Positions 60,615 to 64,000 of a DNA stretch of 64,000 bases are shown here, piece by piece. A program made the translations under genes and the position numbers. The notes beneath the pieces are model-generated. The model was not told where the DNA came from. It saw only the letters and a program-made list of their open reading frames with translations, and made no database searches. Origin of the DNA: Mesorhizobium sp. B2-4-15 (GTDB lineage Bacteria; Pseudomonadota; Alphaproteobacteria; Rhizobiales; Rhizobiaceae); contig NZ_VFUZ01000008.1 of NCBI RefSeq assembly GCF_006658505.1, forward strand, positions 124,001 to 188,000. Direction: 5' to 3'. Positions within the stretch are counted from its first letter, which is position 1. Each line of letters starts with the position of its first letter.

Positions 60615-61098
60615 TTGAATATCCTCCGTTGGGTCCTTCAACAAAAGGTGACCTGGTGAAAAAACGTGAACTTAAGGGATCGGTTCCAAGCCGTTGAAAA
60701 AACAAACATGCTGGGCCACGTCGGCGCATATCTCTGGTTCGATGTGCCGTGAATCACAATCGTGCCGGGTTGACCAGACGGCCCGGCCCCCTCTTCTGGC
60801 GCTCTCGCGCCGCCGCTGTGAGGCTTCGCCGAGCGTGCCTGCGGCCCGACACCTATGTAGCGCTCGCCGATCTCCAGGCTTCGGTCGATACGCTCGAGCG
60901 TTATTGCCGCGATAGAGGGTTTCCCGTCGGAATCTAGGGCAATTCTTCGACCCCGATATCGAATCCGATTGCCTGTCCGCCACCTCCGGCAAAATACCTG
61001 ATAAAAAGCACCGACAATGAAATATAGCATATTGCATAATGTTGAGCCGTGGCATAGCTTAAGCGAAGATCGCCAAGTCTCGCGGAAAGTCCTTTTTC
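60615..61098 (+). other. Intergenic region upstream of mntH
   Basis: 484 bp. Short frames on both strands are not gene-like by composition. The right end is AT-rich compared with the surroundings and holds a dyad-like site before mntH. A TGGCATAGC stretch lies between that site and the start codon. Confidence 0.45.
61020..61042 (+). promoter_or_regulatory. Candidate manganese-responsive operator of mntH
   Basis: AAATATAGCATATTGCATAATGT, an AT-rich imperfect dyad about 57 bp before the mntH start. Its left half is close to the AAACATAGC half-site of enteric MntR operators; the right half is weaker. Position and composition fit a metal-regulator site (MntR or Mur), but this is a visual match only. 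Confidence 0.35.
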
Positions 61099-62463
61099 AT
61101 GTCTGAAGCCGAAGCCACAGCCTCCCGATCCGCATGGCGGTTAGCCAGGCCCGAAGAGGACGACCAGCCCAGCCTGCGCGAGGTCAATTCCTCCATCGCG
61201 GTGCCGAGTTCCGGCGCCTGGTCCCGCCGCCTGTTCGCTTTCATGGGTCCCGGCTACATGGTTTCGGTCGGCTACATGGATCCCGGCAATTGGGCGACCG
61301 ACCTCGCTGGCGGCGCCCAGTTCGGCTACAGGCTCCTGTTCATCATCATGCTGTCCAACCTGATGGCGATCCTGCTGCAGGCGCTGGCCGCCCGTCTCGG
61401 CATCGCCACCGGCCGCGACCTCGCCCAGGCCTGTCGTGCCTATTATCCGCGCCCGGTCAATTTCGTGCTGTGGATCGCCTGCGAACTCGCCATCATCGCC
61501 TGTGATCTGGCCGAGGTGATCGGCACGGCGATCGCGCTGCAGCTCCTGTTCGGCATTCCGCTGATCGGCGGCGCCGTGCTCACCGCGCTCGACGCCTTCC
61601 TGGTGCTGCTGTTGATGAACAAGGGCTTTCGCTATCTCGAAGCCTTCGTCGTCGCGCTTTTGATCATCATCTTCAGCTGCTTTGCCATTCAGATTTTCGT
61701 TGCCGCCCCGCCGCCCGGCACGATCCTGCATTCGATGTTCGTGCCGTCCTCGGAAATCGTCACCAACCCGGCAATGCTCTATATCGCCATCGGCATCATC
61801 GGCGCCACGGTCATGCCGCACAATCTCTACCTGCACTCGTCGATCGTGCAGACCCGCGCCTATGAACGCACCGACGCCGGCAAACGCGATGCCGTCAAAT
61901 GGGCAACGGCGGATTCGACCATCGCCCTGATGCTGGCGCTGTTCGTCAACGCCGCCATCCTGATCGTATCGGCGGTAGCCTTCCACAGCACCGGCCACCA
62001 GGATGTCGCCGAGATCGGTCAGGCTTTCGAGCTCTTGTCGCCATTGCTGGGCCTCGGCATCGCCTCGATCCTGTTTGCCGTCGCGCTGCTTGCCTCGGGC
62101 CTGAACTCGACGGTGACGGCGACACTTGCCGGCCAGATCGTCATGGAAGGTTTCCTGCGCCTGCGCATCCCCAACTGGGCGCGCCGGCTTTTGACGCGCG
62201 GCATCGCCATCGTCCCGGTCGTGGCCGTCACCGCGCTCTACGGCGAGAAGGGCACCGGCCAGTTGCTGGTGTTCAGCCAGGTGATCCTGTCGATGCAGCT
62301 GCCTTTCGCGGTCATCCCGCTGGTGCAGTTCGTGTCCGACCGGAAGAAGATGGGCAGTCTTGCCATTCCGCGCGCGGTCGCCGCGCTGGCCTGGGTGGTC
62401 GCGGCCATCATCCTGGTGCTCAATTTCAAGCTGCTCTACGACACGATGTTCGGGATGGGCTGA
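61099..62463 (+). CDS. mntH: Nramp-family divalent metal (Mn2+/Fe2+) transporter MntH
   Basis: 454 residues with about eleven membrane helices. The first helix has the metal-binding [16 protein letters not shown] (DPGN motif). A later helix has [16 protein letters not shown] (MPH motif), and both are intact, so proton-coupled Mn2+ uptake across the inner membrane is predicted. It appears to be a single-gene unit and may be controlled by the AT-rich dyad upstream. A methyltransferase gene follows after 49 bp. Confidence 0.95.
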   Translation: MSEAEATASRSAWRLARPEEDDQPSLREVNSSIAVPSSGAWSRRLFAFMGPGYMVSVGYMDPGNWATDLAGGAQFGYRLLFIIMLSNLMAILLQALAARLGIATGRDLAQACRAYYPRPVNFVLWIACELAIIACDLAEVIGTAIALQLLFGIPLIGGAVLTALDAFLVLLLMNKGFRYLEAFVVALLIIIFSCFAIQIFVAAPPPGTILHSMFVPSSEIVTNPAMLYIAIGIIGATVMPHNLYLHSSIVQTRAYERTDAGKRDAVKWATADSTIALMLALFVNAAILIVSAVAFHSTGHQDVAEIGQAFELLSPLLGLGIASILFAVALLASGLNSTVTATLAGQIVMEGFLRLRIPNWARRLLTRGIAIVPVVAVTALYGEKGTGQLLVFSQVILSMQLPFAVIPLVQFVSDRKKMGSLAIPRAVAALAWVVAAIILVLNFKLLYDTMFGMG

Positions 62464-62512
62464 AGTCCACCCGGTCCCAAGAGCGCAAAATCGCGCTATC
62501 TTCCCGGGGGTC

Positions 62513-63343
62513 ATGACCAATGTCGAAGACGCCAGAAAGTTCTATGCACGGCTGATGGCCGCCAACGCCGCCTCATCGGACCCGCGGCTGGAAGACGTGT
62601 TCGCCAGCGTTCCGCGCGAAGCCTTCCTCGGTCCGGGGCCGTGGACGATCATCGCCGGCAAGGGCAAGATAACCACGCCCAGCTCCGATCCGGTCCACCT
62701 CTACCAGAACGTGCTGGTGGCGCTCGATGCCGACAAGGGCATCAACAATGGCGAGCCGTTCCTGCACGCCATGTGGATCGGGAAACTGGCGCCGAGACCC
62801 GGCGAGGCCGCCACGCATATCGGCGCCGGCACCGGCTATTACACGGCGCTGCTGGCCAGACTTGTCGCGCCCGGCGGCAGCGTCACCGCCTTCGAGCTCG
62901 ACAAAGACCTGGCCGGCCGCGCGCAAAAAAATCTCGAAGCCTATGACAACGTCGCCGTCGTCCATGGCGACGCCGTCACGGCGTCCCTGCCGCCATCCGA
63001 CATCATCTACGTCAATGCCGGCGTCGTCGCACCTCCGGCCGGATGGCTGAAGGCGCTGCGGCCGGGCGGCCGCATGATCTTTCCCTGGCGCCCGACCGAG
63101 AGCGTTCCGTTCGCGGTGATGGTGACCCGCACCGGAAAAGGCTTCGCGTGCGAACCGTTCATGCGCTCCTGGTTCATCCCTTGCGTCGGCGCGTCGAGCG
63201 TGGACCCCGCCGCCAAGATCCCGACGCGCGACCAGGCCGCGCGCAGCCGCTCGATCTGGCTGACGCATGACAAGGCGCCGGACCGCACCGCCACGGCCAT
63301 TTTCGGCGATGTCTGGTTCTCGTCGAAAAATCCCGGCGCTTGA
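62513..63343 (+). CDS. PCMT-like SAM-dependent methyltransferase
   Basis: 276 residues of the protein-L-isoaspartate O-methyltransferase type. It shows FASVPREAFLGPGPW, the substrate-side PVHLYQNVLVALD, SAM-binding THIGAGTGYYTALLARL near residue 103, and DIIYVNAGVVAPP. The C-terminal part is longer than in Pcm proper, so the substrate may differ. The ATG at 62513 was chosen for GGGGG upstream and the family N-terminus. Confidence 0.88.
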   Translation: MTNVEDARKFYARLMAANAASSDPRLEDVFASVPREAFLGPGPWTIIAGKGKITTPSSDPVHLYQNVLVALDADKGINNGEPFLHAMWIGKLAPRPGEAATHIGAGTGYYTALLARLVAPGGSVTAFELDKDLAGRAQKNLEAYDNVAVVHGDAVTASLPPSDIIYVNAGVVAPPAGWLKALRPGGRMIFPWRPTESVPFAVMVTRTGKGFACEPFMRSWFIPCVGASSVDPAAKIPTRDQAARSRSIWLTHDKAPDRTATAIFGDVWFSSKNPGA

Positions 63344-63472
63344 GCTGGCAACGGGCGGATTGATACCGGCTTGCGCAAAATTTTTGGCAAACCGTGTCGG
63401 GATGGCCGCGCGCCGGCCGTCCTTGGGCCATAGTCCGGCCGCGACGGCGTGGATGGAACAAGGGAGAGCACA

Positions 63473-64000
63473 ATGAGAAAGATCATCGCCGCCACCTTCG
63501 TCAGCCTCGATGGCGTCATGCAGGCGCCGGGCGGTCCGGAAGAGGATCCTGTCGGCGGCTTCGAGTTCGGCGGCTGGACGTTCCATTACTTTGACGAGGT
63601 GGCGGGCACGGTCATGGAAGAATTGTTCTCCAGACCCTTCGCGCTGCTGCTCGGCCGCAGGACCTACGACATCTTCGCCGCGTACTGGCCGTATCAGAAA
63701 GATCCGATCGGCGATGCCTTCAACCCGGCGACCAAATATGTGGCCACGCACCGTCCGGAATCGTTGACCTGGCAGAACACCCAGTGGCTTGGGCCCGATG
63801 TCGTTGCAAGGCTTAAGGAACTCAAGCAGGAAGACGGACCTGACCTGCTGATCCAGGGATCAGGCAATCTCATCCAGACGCTGCTCGCCAACGGGCTGAT
63901 CGACGAAATCCGGCTCATGATCTTCCCGCTGTTGCTGGGCAAGGGCAAGCGGCTGTTCGGCGACAACGCGCTGCCCGCCGCCTTCAAGCTCACCAAGTCG
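63473..64000 (+). CDS. RibD C-terminal/dihydrofolate-reductase-family protein, 5' part only
   Basis: 176 codons are visible and the gene runs off the window. RKIIAATFVSLDGVMQAPGG is the standard start, LLLGRRTYDIFAAYWP and LIQGSGNLIQTLL follow, and LIDEIRLMIFPLLLGKGKRLF is near the edge. GGGAGAG precedes the ATG. Members are NADPH-dependent reductases related to RibD and DHFR; most are uncharacterised. Confidence 0.9.
   Translation, partial: MRKIIAATFVSLDGVMQAPGGPEEDPVGGFEFGGWTFHYFDEVAGTVMEELFSRPFALLLGRRTYDIFAAYWPYQKDPIGDAFNPATKYVATHRPESLTWQNTQWLGPDVVARLKELKQEDGPDLLIQGSGNLIQTLLANGLIDEIRLMIFPLLLGKGKRLFGDNALPAAFKLTKS

Noticed and set aside
60638..61055. Overlapping 127-130 codon frames on the minus strand upstream of mntH
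   Set aside because: Arg-rich, no ribosome site, no family match, and three frames are equally open here.
61141..62520. A 459-codon frame antisense to mntH
   Set aside because: Composition is Asp/Gly/Arg/Gln-rich with no motif, and mntH on the other strand has all Nramp motifs.

Overview
The window is GC-rich alphaproteobacterial DNA. The gene content (heterotetrameric sarcosine oxidase, an imp-type T6SS with PpkA/PppA/TagF control, MntH, rhizobial-style intergenic palindromes) points to Hyphomicrobiales and most likely to Mesorhizobium or a close relative. The genus is inferred from gene style, not from a marker gene.

Layout. (1) 1-5830: a catabolic operon with the 3' part of an M24 creatinase-like gene followed by soxB-soxD-soxA-soxG. 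(2) 5831-9963: a small unknown gene, a decayed tyrosine-recombinase 3' end with a 15-bp tandem repeat beside it, and a CHASE-PAS-GGDEF-EAL c-di-GMP protein. (3) 9964-33146: the main type VI secretion locus. clpV runs leftward, divergent from tssA-tssB-tssC-hcp-tssE-tssF-tssG-tagH-tssJ-tssK-tssL-tssM-tagF. A cargo block follows: a DUF2169 adaptor, a thiolase-fold protein without the catalytic Cys, a PAAR-like (DUF4150) protein with an extra His-containing C-terminus, and a beta-propeller-like protein. (4) 33137-36267, minus strand: vgrG, a DUF6484 protein and a short TIGR02270-like protein. (5) 36499-49433: a second envelope and regulatory block with tagH2, tssL2, tssM2, pppA, ppkA, a DUF1036 protein and a large M23 plus lysozyme-fold protein. 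(6) 49434-58200: a dense set of exported proteins. It holds three caspase-like (C14) proteins with different C-termini (peptidoglycan-binding-like, CxxCH-bearing, Sel1 repeats), two OmpA-domain proteins (one fused to YceI), a glycine-rich lipoprotein and a DUF6931 protein. (7) 58201-61098: a decayed region with an IS481-type transposase 5' fragment, an MDR oxidoreductase, remnants of an amino-acid ABC transporter and a small secreted protein. (8) 61099-64000: mntH, a PCMT-like methyltransferase and the 5' part of a RibD/DHFR-family gene.

All thirteen core tss genes are present. TssL, TssM and TagH each occur twice, while TssJ, TssK, PpkA and PppA occur once. Both TssL N-termini carry a short Thr-x-Ile-Arg motif near residue 14-16, so one kinase may control two TagH/TssL pairs. 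The most novel-looking part is the exported caspase/OmpA/YceI module directly downstream of the T6SS. Next are the PAAR-like candidate nuclease effector with its possible beta-propeller partner, and the Cys-less thiolase-fold protein beside the DUF2169 adaptor.
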